Source: Bacteroidota bacterium (GTDB taxonomy: Bacteria > Bacteroidota > Bacteroidia > Bacteroidales > F082). Taken from it: 64,000 nucleotides of DNA. The notes below the pieces were generated by a model. It was not told where the DNA came from and made no database searches. It saw only the letters and a list, made by a program, of their open reading frames with translations. The stretch spans positions 1 to 64,000 of the forward strand of contig JAEWWJ010000058.1 of assembly GCA_023396415.1 (NCBI GenBank). The letters are read 5' to 3'. This document shows, piece after piece, positions 17,901-26,101 of this stretch; the stretch's first letter is position 1, and every line of letters begins with the position of its first letter. The translations under genes were made by a program, and so were the position numbers.

Positions 17901-20900
17901 CTATATTCCACCATCGCAACAACAACTTGTTTTTGATGGCCGGATTGATTTTAATGAAGGCATTGGTTGGGTAAATATCAATCTCGATGAACCATTTGTT
18001 TATGCAGGCAGTGGAAATCTGGTTGTAACTGTGTATTATTATGATGGATCAAATTATACCAGCAACGCGCTTTTTGCATATACTGATCCTGACGGTGGTC
18101 CTTCGCGCACCATCTACGAAACAGGATGGTCTGCCATTAATGTTGAAAACCCAACTTACGTTGGTGCCACCTACAATTATCCGCATACAACATTGTTGTT
18201 TGAAACAGGCTCTGGTCTCGGAAATATTTCAGGAAGGGTATTGTATCAAGCCGACAACACTGCTGTTGAAGGCGCTGATGTGTTGATCCGCAATCCTTTA
18301 TTCCCCGACGCAATAGCCAGGTTAAAAACCGACGCGCAAGGATATTTCACAGCAAGTAAGGCACTTGCCGGAGAGAATATTTCAATCACTATCTCTAAGT
18401 TTGGCTATAACGATGTGGTCTTTAGCGGACAAACTTTACTGGCGGGAGGTACCTTAAACCTTGGCAACTCTTTGCTTGTACCAAGGCCACATATTCAGCT
18501 GACCGGATCGGTCTTATTGAGTGATTCACAACAACCGGCTTCGGGTGCTGTTGTCAAACTCGTTGGTATCGAAAATTATCAGACTACAACCGCTTCAAAT
18601 GGTAATTTTAACTTTGATAATATCTGGGGATCAACCGATTATACGATAGAGATTAGCTTGGAAGGTTATCAAACTTATTCATCAACCATCACCCTGCCAG
18701 CCGTGGCGTATGTTTTAGCACCTATTACCATCAATGAAAATGCCCCTGCACCTAACTTGGTTTCAGCTGCCGTTGTAGGAAATAATGCGGTTGTAAGTTG
18801 GTTTGCTGCCGGACAGCCCTATCCTAAATCGTTTAGGTATGATGACGGAGTAGCAGTAGGGGTTTTGATTACTCCTGGAAACCCTGACATTGTTGGAGGC
18901 TCCGCATGGAGGTACGATGCACAGGTTCAGAGTGTTCAATGGTTCACCTTTAATTCTGATAATTATGCTCCCTCAACAAAAATTTTAATCACAATTCTTG
19001 GATTACTGCCTGATGGCCAACCCAATCCAAATGATGTGTTGTTCACCCAGGGCCAAGTTACCAATAATTTGGGCTGGAATTCCTTTAGTCTGCCTACTCC
19101 AGTGCAAGCTCCTAACGGCTTCTTTGCCGGTATTTCCGGTTATAACAACTATACACTGCTTGCTTATGACGATGGCGTGGGTGAACCATGGGAATGGACA
19201 GCTCGCACACAATGGAGCAATGGTTTAGGCAGTTATAACCCACTCGAAAATGCTACTTCGCCACCACTGAGAGGAAATATATTTATGCGTGCCGCCGGTC
19301 TTACCACCGGTGAACTGCCACTGAATGCCCCCAATGCCAGCTATATTGTTGATTTGGGTTCGGGTGTAAGCAACCAAATTTTGTTGGATATTGAACCGTT
19401 TGAAACCGGCCACCCTGAAGTTGCGATTTCACGGCCCGATCAGCAGCCATCGAGAGCTTTCGAGCATTATAAAGTGTATCGTAAACCTGAAGCCGGTAAT
19501 GATTGGCAACTGGTGAGCCAAACTCCCGTGAGTGATACCAGCTTTGTTGATACACAATTCAACAACTTACCCTATGGTGTTTATAATTATGGTGTTGAAG
19601 CTGTTTATACAAATGCAGTTGTTTCTGATCGCGTGATTTCAAATGATGTGGAAAAGGATATGCGCTTGAATCTCAGCATACAGGTAAACAACAACACGCC
19701 CAATGCCGCATTGTCGCAAGGGGCGGTGCTAAAGCTGACCAACCAAAATGGCAACCCCAATAATATTTATACGGTAACTGTTGGGCCTAATGGAATTACA
19801 AATCTGCAACAGGTTTTGAAAGGTATTTATGACATCAAAGTGACCCAAGTAGGTTTCCTTGAGTATAACCAAACCGGCATTGATTTGCGGATAGAGGGGG
19901 TTTCCTATTCATTTAATGTCACAATTATCGAGCGTATTAGTGATCCATTTGATGTTGAGGCTATTACAGAGGGTCAAGCTATTGGAAAAGCCAAGCTGGT
20001 TTGGAACCAGGAACCCTATTTTGATAATTTTGATTCCTATCAGCCATTTAGCATTACAAACATCGGCAATTGGAAATTAGTGGATCAGGATGGTAAACCA
20101 ACTGTTTATCCAAATGGCACTACTTATCCCAATATGGGTGAACCTATGTCGTTTATGGTCATGAATAGAACGCAAACGAACCCGCCACTTTCAGAAGCTT
20201 ACTGGAATGCCTACTCAGGCACACAGTCTTTAGCCGCGTTCGGTTCTGCGTCAGGTGCTACCAACAATTGGTTAATCAGTGATTTACAAAGTCATAGCTT
20301 GGATTATACGCTGTCATTCTATGCTAAATCAATCACCGAAACTTATGGTCTGGAAACTTTCCGCATTGGTTATTCAACAAGCACAAATGCCATTTCCGAC
20401 TTCGTATTTATTACCGGAAATGAAACGGCTTTAACCTATTATACCCGTTTCAGCTATAATATTCCTGCAAATGCTAAATATGTGGCCATTAGACACAACC
20501 ATACCGGATTCGCCCTTCTGATTGACGATATACGTTTGGGTGTTGTTTCTGATGGCGCTATTCCCGCTAACGGATTCGAGGTGTATCTTAATAACGAACT
20601 TGTTGAAGCTGGTGTGGCTGATGACCAATATCAGTTTACCAATCTCGTGCCTGGAAGCTATACCGCAGGAGTGAAGGCTATTTATCATACCGGCGAATCG
20701 CAACTGATTGAAGCCGATTTTGTATTGCCTGAAGGAACACCTGTAACGTTCCAAGTGAAAGACGCTGATGCCCAATGGGTCAATGATGCCCTTGTTACGA
20801 TTAAGTTCGCAGGCGAAGTAATTTTCACTGAGCTTACCCAAACCGGAGTTGTTGCATTGCAGCTTTACCCAGGCAATTACCAATACACTGTTGAAAAGGC

Positions 20901-23193
20901 CGATTATGCTACTGTTAGCGGTACCCTGACAGTCGCTGGCAGCCCGATTATATTGCCCATTGTATTGCAAACCAATTTTGAACTCACTTTCCTAGTGAAA
21001 AATCAAAATGCTCAGCCTATCGCTAACGCAAAAGTTTCGATCAATGGTCTAACAGGAACGACCAACAACAATGGTCAAACCCAGTTTAACTTGCAACCCG
21101 GCACGTACGCTTATGCCGTTACACATCCAGCCTACAACCGCGTATTGGCTTCCGTAACCCTTAATCAGGCCAATGAGCTTACTGTTGTTATGAACGAAAT
21201 AGATTGTGAAGTTCCACTAAACCTTAGCTACACTCAAAATCAAAACAATGTAGCTTTAGACTGGGATGCCCCTGTAATTGGTGCCGACGGCAGTTGGATA
21301 CACTGGGACGGCGCACATGGCAACAATAGTGTTGGAACAGGTGGCCCGGTTGATTTTGATGTGGCCCAACGTTTTGTGCCCACCGATCTTGCGCCCCACA
21401 ACGGTAAATTCCTTACCCGTGTGCTGTTTGTTCCCCGTGAAGCTGCCGCTGTTTACAGTGTGCGCGTCTGGACCGGTGGTAACATCAGTGGTCCGGCAAA
21501 TTTAATTGTTGACCAGGTAGTTACAAATCCTGTCATTGGTGGATGGAATGAAATATTCCTTGAAACACCAGTCAACATCAACGCTTCCAAAGAGCTTTGG
21601 ATTGGTTTTAGAAGCAATACTACTACTGGACATCCAGCTGGTGTTGACTCAGGCCCGAAAGTAGATGGTAAAGGAAATATGATTAACCTCGCCGGTGGCG
21701 GATGGCAAACCTTGACTCAAGTTGCTCCCACCTTGGATTACAATTGGAGCGTAAGAGGATTGGTGGAATCAATTGATGCCCGCTTTGCCGAAGTGCTGTC
21801 ACCCATCCTGGAGGAACCCAGAATGCCATTTACTGGCGAACTAACTGTTTTTGCCGACAACACACCAAGAAATGTGTTGGCTGAGCCACGCGTCTTGCTG
21901 GGTTATAATGTCTATAGAAACGCAAGTCAATTGAATACCAATGTTGTAACAAATACCAGTTTCAATGATAATAATTTGAATCAAGGCGCTTACAACTATC
22001 ATGTAACCTCTGTTTGGAGCAACGGATGTGAATCTGATCCATCAAACAATGTTGAAGTTGTGGTCGAAGAAATCAGTTGCCCGGCTCCTGAAAACCTTGA
22101 GGTTTGGTTAGATGAAAACAATCCAAACCTTGTACACATGGCTTGGAATCAGGTTGAAGAAACTGAGTTCAGATATGATGATGGTGTCAGGTCAGGTCAA
22201 ATTGGCTTCCAAAGTGGCACAACCAATGGAATTGCCGGTGCCGCTCATCTGCAAGCAGCCACCCTTACTGAAATGAGTTGGCTACTTAGCGATGCACCCG
22301 ATGGAGGCGGTCCTCATGCTACTGTGAAGCTTTATGTGTTGGGTTTAAAAGCCGATGGCACGCCCAATAGCAATGCGTTATTGTATTCGGCTGAGGTTAC
22401 CAATACCGATGGGCAATGGAATACCTATTCATTCCCTCAAGCAATTGAGGCACCTAATGGTTTCTTCCTTGGAGTAGCTTACAATGGTTTTGTTGGTTTG
22501 GGTACTGATGATGGTGTTGGTGCACCTTATATCTATCAGAACAACACACATTTCTATGCCAGCAACTACACCACCGGCACTTGGACAACCTGGGAAACTT
22601 CGGGTTTCAGTGTTAATGCTATGATTAGAGCTATAGGTGTTGCAAACGCAAAAATTGCTGTTGAAGTATCACCTTCTGTTGAAGTGGCCGATGCCTCCTT
22701 TATGCTAACATCAAATCAGTCACCTGTTGCGACCGGCGAACCCGCATGGAGGAATCAGAGAGCTAATGACTTGTTGGGATACAATATTTACCATCAAGGT
22801 GTTTTAATGGAATCGTTATGGCAGGAAACCACATACAGTTATACCGAAATGCAAATTAACCTGCATTGTTATAAAGTGAGTGCTGTTTACGATGAGTGTG
22901 GTGAATCTGAAATGTCGAATGAAGTTTGCAAGGATATTCTTGTTGGGCTGAACGAAAATGCCTCGGATAATATTCGGGTTTACCCCATTCCCGCTTCGGA
23001 AACGCTGACTATTGAAGGAACTACAATCCTTTTAATTGAGCTGTTAGATGCTAAAGGACAAGCAATCGAACGCATTGCCGATCCTAAAGCCTCAAAAATT
23101 GAAATCAATGTTCGAAATAAGAAAGCAGGTGTTTATGTTTTGGTTATACATCACAAAGAGGGAGTAACGAATAAAAAAATCCTGCTCAAATAA
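14956..23193 (+). CDS. Giant mosaic secreted protein with type IX secretion sorting domain
   Basis: A 2745-aa extracellular protein. The open frame begins at 14893, but MKKTLQHFLKLF at 14956 gives a proper signal peptide. Approximate order: repeat module (51-230, PYYGYSYSQTIYLQSE), choice-of-anchor D-like domain (231-335), second copy of the repeat module (343-515, PYYGYSFSQTLYLQSE), second anchor D-like domain (516-620), cleaved-adhesin/choice-of-anchor J-like domain (625-785), CARDB-like domain, a divergent third repeat (908-1086), two carboxypeptidase-regulatory-like domains (1088-1255), a RYDDG module (1293-1448), fibronectin-III-like parts, another adhesin J-like domain (1681-1868), further regulatory-like beta domains, a second RYDDG module (2405-2561), and a T9SS type A sorting domain at the end (VYPIPASETLTIEG, ending KKILLK). 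No catalytic domain recognised. Likely a surface adhesin or matrix protein. A strong terminator follows. Confidence 0.88.
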   Translation: MKKTLQHFLKLFVLVQMIFLLPTTVTLAGGTVSVSPKPLFSPPETRDSNPIVIGTGTYTNSNTPIYPYYGYSYSQTIYLQSELNFSNKIITQIGYHYAGPNNGIDFDVEVWLAHTTLTDLTQFAPLSNAIKVYDGPWILQTGEAFSTIEIAPFFYNNTSNLMVTIFEKKPGWDSPSDSFYATPTEAGQNLCVAEWNDSAPYDPQNVSGAGGYPIAYRPNIKLWIDDMPTGPAISVINPKTFDFGDVENGGTKTLPVTLKNGGVDPLVITGFESTNTMFTLTDATFPIQLGMLESKVVQVAFSPTANTLQSGVITFLMDQGIEGDKTIDVTGKGVNLVALTIGEGTETTGVVPMSPYYGYSFSQTLYLQSEINMAEKMIQRIGYSFTGATSNMNVNMEIYLSHTQLTELESTQQLAGHVKVYDGPITFVSDAGFTFVETEGFFYNNTDNLIVTVIEKKPGYSGPADLFYMTPVEGNQILARYARNDQSPYDPTALPAGNATPERANIKLWFGDVPTEPVIDINPTTLDYGQVEMTVEKTLPVLVRNTGGGTLTINGLDFSNDVFYVTGIDFPINLTIGQSFEFPINFTPNAVELEEGTATFLVDESVPGNKQVQLSGLGLRFGVLREGFEGVTFPPLGWKVVDVNADGKGWFRNLTTAPTGKIVPRTGVAAASLDVYAGSPGQTSYDDWLITPEMIWQNGDRFSFWIKRLADQNNQIWKVGYSTGGNDPSDFIIIDEIVDPTLNYTEKSYNLSDFGLIDGETFYMGIQFNGYWSWPGVIDDVTGSVLNRFEKDLMVLDFKSAAEYMYPNTAGNFNVTYANYGLMPLTEGQYQVQICTYINGQETVLATVAGQAIQPGEIANVSIPTEIAQTGVYGIYAKLNWAADMSQTNNISQMVDVEVIPTSVLVKTIGTITPQTSFYYHYPINFNEGRGSSLSQMMYFSNELNTGGIVERLSFYRKIGTTMAQRKLKIWMTTYNGSSLDSYIPPSQQQLVFDGRIDFNEGIGWVNINLDEPFVYAGSGNLVVTVYYYDGSNYTSNALFAYTDPDGGPSRTIYETGWSAINVENPTYVGATYNYPHTTLLFETGSGLGNISGRVLYQADNTAVEGADVLIRNPLFPDAIARLKTDAQGYFTASKALAGENISITISKFGYNDVVFSGQTLLAGGTLNLGNSLLVPRPHIQLTGSVLLSDSQQPASGAVVKLVGIENYQTTTASNGNFNFDNIWGSTDYTIEISLEGYQTYSSTITLPAVAYVLAPITINENAPAPNLVSAAVVGNNAVVSWFAAGQPYPKSFRYDDGVAVGVLITPGNPDIVGGSAWRYDAQVQSVQWFTFNSDNYAPSTKILITILGLLPDGQPNPNDVLFTQGQVTNNLGWNSFSLPTPVQAPNGFFAGISGYNNYTLLAYDDGVGEPWEWTARTQWSNGLGSYNPLENATSPPLRGNIFMRAAGLTTGELPLNAPNASYIVDLGSGVSNQILLDIEPFETGHPEVAISRPDQQPSRAFEHYKVYRKPEAGNDWQLVSQTPVSDTSFVDTQFNNLPYGVYNYGVEAVYTNAVVSDRVISNDVEKDMRLNLSIQVNNNTPNAALSQGAVLKLTNQNGNPNNIYTVTVGPNGITNLQQVLKGIYDIKVTQVGFLEYNQTGIDLRIEGVSYSFNVTIIERISDPFDVEAITEGQAIGKAKLVWNQEPYFDNFDSYQPFSITNIGNWKLVDQDGKPTVYPNGTTYPNMGEPMSFMVMNRTQTNPPLSEAYWNAYSGTQSLAAFGSASGATNNWLISDLQSHSLDYTLSFYAKSITETYGLETFRIGYSTSTNAISDFVFITGNETALTYYTRFSYNIPANAKYVAIRHNHTGFALLIDDIRLGVVSDGAIPANGFEVYLNNELVEAGVADDQYQFTNLVPGSYTAGVKAIYHTGESQLIEADFVLPEGTPVTFQVKDADAQWVNDALVTIKFAGEVIFTELTQTGVVALQLYPGNYQYTVEKADYATVSGTLTVAGSPIILPIVLQTNFELTFLVKNQNAQPIANAKVSINGLTGTTNNNGQTQFNLQPGTYAYAVTHPAYNRVLASVTLNQANELTVVMNEIDCEVPLNLSYTQNQNNVALDWDAPVIGADGSWIHWDGAHGNNSVGTGGPVDFDVAQRFVPTDLAPHNGKFLTRVLFVPREAAAVYSVRVWTGGNISGPANLIVDQVVTNPVIGGWNEIFLETPVNINASKELWIGFRSNTTTGHPAGVDSGPKVDGKGNMINLAGGGWQTLTQVAPTLDYNWSVRGLVESIDARFAEVLSPILEEPRMPFTGELTVFADNTPRNVLAEPRVLLGYNVYRNASQLNTNVVTNTSFNDNNLNQGAYNYHVTSVWSNGCESDPSNNVEVVVEEISCPAPENLEVWLDENNPNLVHMAWNQVEETEFRYDDGVRSGQIGFQSGTTNGIAGAAHLQAATLTEMSWLLSDAPDGGGPHATVKLYVLGLKADGTPNSNALLYSAEVTNTDGQWNTYSFPQAIEAPNGFFLGVAYNGFVGLGTDDGVGAPYIYQNNTHFYASNYTTGTWTTWETSGFSVNAMIRAIGVANAKIAVEVSPSVEVADASFMLTSNQSPVATGEPAWRNQRANDLLGYNIYHQGVLMESLWQETTYSYTEMQINLHCYKVSAVYDECGESEMSNEVCKDILVGLNENASDNIRVYPIPASETLTIEGTTILLIELLDAKGQAIERIADPKASKIEINVRNKKAGVYVLVIHHKEGVTNKKILLK

Positions 23194-23232
23194 CGTCGGT
23201 AGCTGCATTGACGCACTTTATTCTCTCTTTAT

Positions 23233-23267
23233 ACGGGACGGCACATTGTGTGCTGTCCCGTTTTTTT
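23233..23267 (+). terminator. Rho-independent terminator after the giant gene
   Basis: ACGGGACGGCACA (23233-23245), loop TTG, TGTGCTGTCCCGT (23249-23261) with one G-U pair, then a run of T. A textbook intrinsic terminator. Confidence 0.9.
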
Positions 23268-23295
23268 GCGTAAACTACAATCTTTTCTTTAACAG

Positions 23296-23326
23296 TTGAA
23301 AATGACCAAAACATGCTCTAATTTTG
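23296..23326 (+). promoter_or_regulatory. Promoter with nearly leaderless start
   Basis: TTG at 23296-23298, 20-base spacer, TAATTTTG at 23319-23326. The ATG of the next gene is at 23331, so transcription would begin at about the start codon itself. Confidence 0.5.
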
Positions 23327-23330
23327 CAGC

Positions 23331-23705
23331 ATGAATAAGCCGATAAACACTTTGTGGATTTTGCTGCTGGCCGCCGTTTTCGGTATGGCCGGAATGATCT
23401 ATCCCACTAAGGTTCAGGTTATTTCTACCTATCCGGAAGCAACGGATATGGCCTTTTCAGGACAGCTCGATCCCATACAAATACTGTTTTGCCAGATTCC
23501 TGAACGCGACTTTGTCCAGATGGGTCAGGGGCAGGCGATTTCCGCGCTTTCGTTTCGCATTGTTGAAAAAGATTTTTCACTCGCTTTAAAGCAAGTTCAT
23601 CGCAACGAAACGATTCAGTTGTATGTCACTCAAGTGTTTCAACGGGTTTTTGTAGTGCTTCTCGGAAAAGCCGACCGTTTGTTTCCCTTTCATGGTTTTT
23701 GGTAA
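23331..23705 (+). CDS. Hypothetical membrane-anchored protein
   Basis: A 124-aa protein that I do not recognise. The N-terminus is a membrane anchor or uncleaved signal (LWILLLAAVFGMAGMIY); the rest is a soluble alpha/beta-looking region without known motifs, rich in Gln and Phe (QMGQGQAISALSFRIVEKDF). A promoter element lies just upstream, and a 39-codon frame begins directly after its stop. Composition resembles neighbouring genes. If the upstream promoter is used, the messenger is close to leaderless, so the true start may be a little downstream (for example the Met in FGMAGM). Confidence 0.5.
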   Translation: MNKPINTLWILLLAAVFGMAGMIYPTKVQVISTYPEATDMAFSGQLDPIQILFCQIPERDFVQMGQGQAISALSFRIVEKDFSLALKQVHRNETIQLYVTQVFQRVFVVLLGKADRLFPFHGFW

Positions 23706-23825
23706 ATGAAATTTTTTCACGGTGCTAGCATCAACGATGGGCCATCAGGATATAGTCTGCAAACGATGCGGCAACAATGGCCGGTGCTCGTTGGCTTGCT
23801 TGTCCTAATTCCTATAAACATTTAG
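23706..23825 (+). CDS. Possible 39-aa small protein
   Basis: An ATG immediately follows the stop of the preceding gene (TAA then ATG, no gap) and opens 39 codons ending in TAG at 23823-23825. The product starts MKFFHGASIND and ends in a hydrophobic stretch (WPVLVGLLVLIPINI) that could insert in a membrane. The tight coupling suggests translation after the upstream gene. It is too short to be sure and matches no family that I know. Confidence 0.25.
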   Translation: MKFFHGASINDGPSGYSLQTMRQQWPVLVGLLVLIPINI

Positions 23826-23862
23826 TTTACAGTCATTTTCATTTTACTTAAATCAGAAAATC

Positions 23863-24351
23863 ATGTTACAATCATTCATCATATTTATTGCTGCATTGTC
23901 AGTTTTTGTGCTTCCATTTGTTATTTATGGACAAACCAAAAAAAAGAAAGTCAAAAAATTAATCACAGCCCTCGAGTCTTTTGCGCAGGAGCAGGGATGT
24001 CAAATCAGTCGTCACGAAACCTGGAATCACTCCGCTATTGGCTTAGATGATGCTAAAAAAGTGCTTTTTGTTTACCGCAACCTAAATGAGAATCCAGTAA
24101 AGCAGTTTATTCCTTTGCACGATGTGTCGCGTTGCAAAGTGGAAGAGGAAAGTCGTCAGGTAAAACACAACGGAGGCATGTTGAAAGTTGTTGATGGCAT
24201 TTCATTGGTATTTAGCTTTTTAGACAATAAAAAAGCTCCTATCGCTTTCAGTTTGTACAATGCAGAATCCGATGGTCTGTCGCTCAACGGCATTTCTACC
24301 TTGGCCGAGCGTTGGAGTGCCAATGTGCAAAGTTTACGATCAAAAAAGTAA
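23863..24351 (+). CDS. Hypothetical protein with one N-terminal membrane helix
   Basis: A 162-aa protein of unknown function. One N-terminal helix (residues about 3-22) is followed by a Lys-rich cytoplasmic junction (TKKKKVKKL) and a soluble domain of about 130 residues that ends LAERWSANVQSLRSKK. The order hydrophobic-then-positive suggests N-terminus out and the body in the cytoplasm. It has its own terminator downstream. The sequence looks like an ordinary conserved Bacteroidota hypothetical, but I cannot assign a family. Confidence 0.7.
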   Translation: MLQSFIIFIAALSVFVLPFVIYGQTKKKKVKKLITALESFAQEQGCQISRHETWNHSAIGLDDAKKVLFVYRNLNENPVKQFIPLHDVSRCKVEEESRQVKHNGGMLKVVDGISLVFSFLDNKKAPIAFSLYNAESDGLSLNGISTLAERWSANVQSLRSKK

Positions 24352-24388
24352 TTTTTTTCAGTGGTTTTACAGCCTGTAGCAACCTATA

Positions 24389-24432
24389 AGCCGGGGCAAA
24401 CTCAAAAACTGCTCCGGCTCATTGTTTTTTTG
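24389..24432 (+). terminator. Intrinsic terminator
   Basis: AGCCGGGGCA (24389-24398) pairs with TGCTCCGGCT (24410-24419, one G-U pair) over an 11-base loop and is followed by CATTG and a run of seven T. Confidence 0.8.
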
Positions 24433-24568
24433 GTGTTGTTCAAATGTTTTATTCACCTCATCACTTGGTGGTTCAATCACTGAAATAAATTTTGCCATTC
24501 TCAAAGAGTTAGCCTAATTTAGTGGCTCGAAAAAGGCTTGTATCCACCACCAAACGAAAGTTGTAACA

Positions 24569-25561
24569 ATGACAGATTTATCATGTAATTACTTAGGAAT
24601 GAGGCTTAAAAGCCCAATCATTGCTGCCAGTTCAGGCTTTACCGATGGCATTGAGAAGTTGAAACAGCTCGAAGCACAGGGTGTTGGTGCCGTGGTGTTA
24701 AAGTCAATTTTTGAAGAAGAAATCACCTACGAATACGATAAAGCGTTGCGCGATGAAGAGGAAAACACCGGTAGGGAGGAGTTTCTCGATTATTTAGATG
24801 TGCGCATCCGTCAGGAAAATATTGGAAAGTATATTCAGTTGATCAAAGCAGCTAAGGAGCAACTTCAAATTCCGGTGATCGCTTCCATCAATTGCAGGTC
24901 GTCGTATGAGTGGATGAGCTTTGCCGATGAAATTCAAAAAGCCGGTGCCGATGCTTTGGAGTTGAATATTTTTGTTTTGCCTTCGTCGCTTCACCGCAGC
25001 AGCGAGGAAAACGAGAAGGTTTATTTTGAAATTGTGAAACAAGTAAAAAAACGTATCAGCATACCTATCGTATTAAAAATCAGTTATTATTTTTCTAATT
25101 TGGCTCAGTTTGTTCACGATTTGTCACATTCCGGAATCAAAGGTTTGGTGCTTTTTAATCGCTTTTACAGTCCTGATTTTAACATTGATACGCTGGAAGT
25201 GGTTCAAAGCAATGTGTTGAGCTATCCGGGTGAGATTTCTATGCCACTGCGCTGGATTTCAATGCTTTCAGATCGGGTTCCTATTGATCTGTCGGCTTCA
25301 ACCGGCGTTTCTGATGGTAGGGCTGTAATTAAACTTCTTTTGGCCGGAGCAAGCACAGTGCAAGTAGCCAGCGCACTTTATCGGCACGGAATAGGCTTTG
25401 TCGGTATCATGCACAACGAATTAAGGGAATGGATGGAACAACATGATTTTGAGACGATTGACGATTTCAAAGGTAAGCTCAGTCAAGCCCGTTACTCCGA
25501 CCCGGGAATTTTTGAACGGCTGCAGTTTATGAAATACTTTAGTGACAAAGGCAAACATTAA
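24569..25561 (+). CDS. Dihydroorotate dehydrogenase-like TIM-barrel flavoprotein
   Basis: A 330-aa protein related to the class 1 dihydroorotate dehydrogenase/FMN-binding TIM barrels. Visible family marks are LKSPIIAASSGFTDG near the N-terminus, AVVLKSIFEEE, IPVIASINCRS, GADALELNIF, IPIVLKIS and the C-terminal phosphate/FMN-binding region STGVSDGRAVIKLLLAGASTVQ when read in parts. The NxSCPN motif of true PyrD enzymes is replaced by LNIFVLPSS, so oxidation of dihydroorotate is doubtful; the physiological substrate of this orphan branch is unknown. It is followed by a retropepsin-like gene 71 bases on. Not placed in a pyrimidine operon. Confidence 0.85.
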   Translation: MTDLSCNYLGMRLKSPIIAASSGFTDGIEKLKQLEAQGVGAVVLKSIFEEEITYEYDKALRDEEENTGREEFLDYLDVRIRQENIGKYIQLIKAAKEQLQIPVIASINCRSSYEWMSFADEIQKAGADALELNIFVLPSSLHRSSEENEKVYFEIVKQVKKRISIPIVLKISYYFSNLAQFVHDLSHSGIKGLVLFNRFYSPDFNIDTLEVVQSNVLSYPGEISMPLRWISMLSDRVPIDLSASTGVSDGRAVIKLLLAGASTVQVASALYRHGIGFVGIMHNELREWMEQHDFETIDDFKGKLSQARYSDPGIFERLQFMKYFSDKGKH

Positions 25562-25632
25562 GCCACTAAAGTGTGTTATGAGGTATTGCCAAGCATCACT
25601 CAACAAAAATAGTCTGTTAAATCATTGATAAT

Positions 25633-26064
25633 ATGAAAATTACCATTGTTCCCATCACTTTGCTCCACATCGAGAATGATGGTTTTCATTTGATGACCAA
25701 AGGACTGATCAACGGAATGGAAGCTTCATTTTTGATTGACACGGGCGCCTCACGAACGGTTTTCGACCAAACCGGGATAAGAAATTATATCGGCGACCAA
25801 ACGTTTATTGAAAATGAAAAGCTTTCCACAGGACTTGGAACCAGCACGATGGAAAGTCAAGTAGCAAAAATTGATTGCATCACTTTTGGGGAGTTATCTA
25901 TTTTAAACTACGAAGCGGTGGTGATTGATTTAACCCATGTGCATTTGTCATACCAACAGCTCGAATTGCCCGAAATCAATGGCGTTTTGGGTGGCGACAT
26001 CCTCCACAAATACAAAGCGGTGATCAATTACAAGTCAAAAACGTTAAAATTTTATTACCGATAA
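25633..26064 (+). CDS. Retropepsin-like single-domain aspartic protease
   Basis: A 143-aa protein with the clan AA signature: LIDTGASRTVF with active-site D36, followed by the flap-like SYQQLELPEING and the second hallmark GVLGGDIL. Such proteins are half-pepsin folds that act as homodimers; bacterial members are poorly characterised. No signal peptide, so a cytoplasmic role is expected. Ends 37 bases from the convergent FG-GAP gene. Confidence 0.8.
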   Translation: MKITIVPITLLHIENDGFHLMTKGLINGMEASFLIDTGASRTVFDQTGIRNYIGDQTFIENEKLSTGLGTSTMESQVAKIDCITFGELSILNYEAVVIDLTHVHLSYQQLELPEINGVLGGDILHKYKAVINYKSKTLKFYYR

Positions 26065-26101
26065 TAGCTGTAATCAAGGTCGAAAATGCGTTGAAATTAC
26101 T

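Noticed and set aside
20431..20970. 179-codon minus-strand frame inside the giant secreted gene
   Set aside because: Antisense to recognisable adhesin-like domains; product matches no family.
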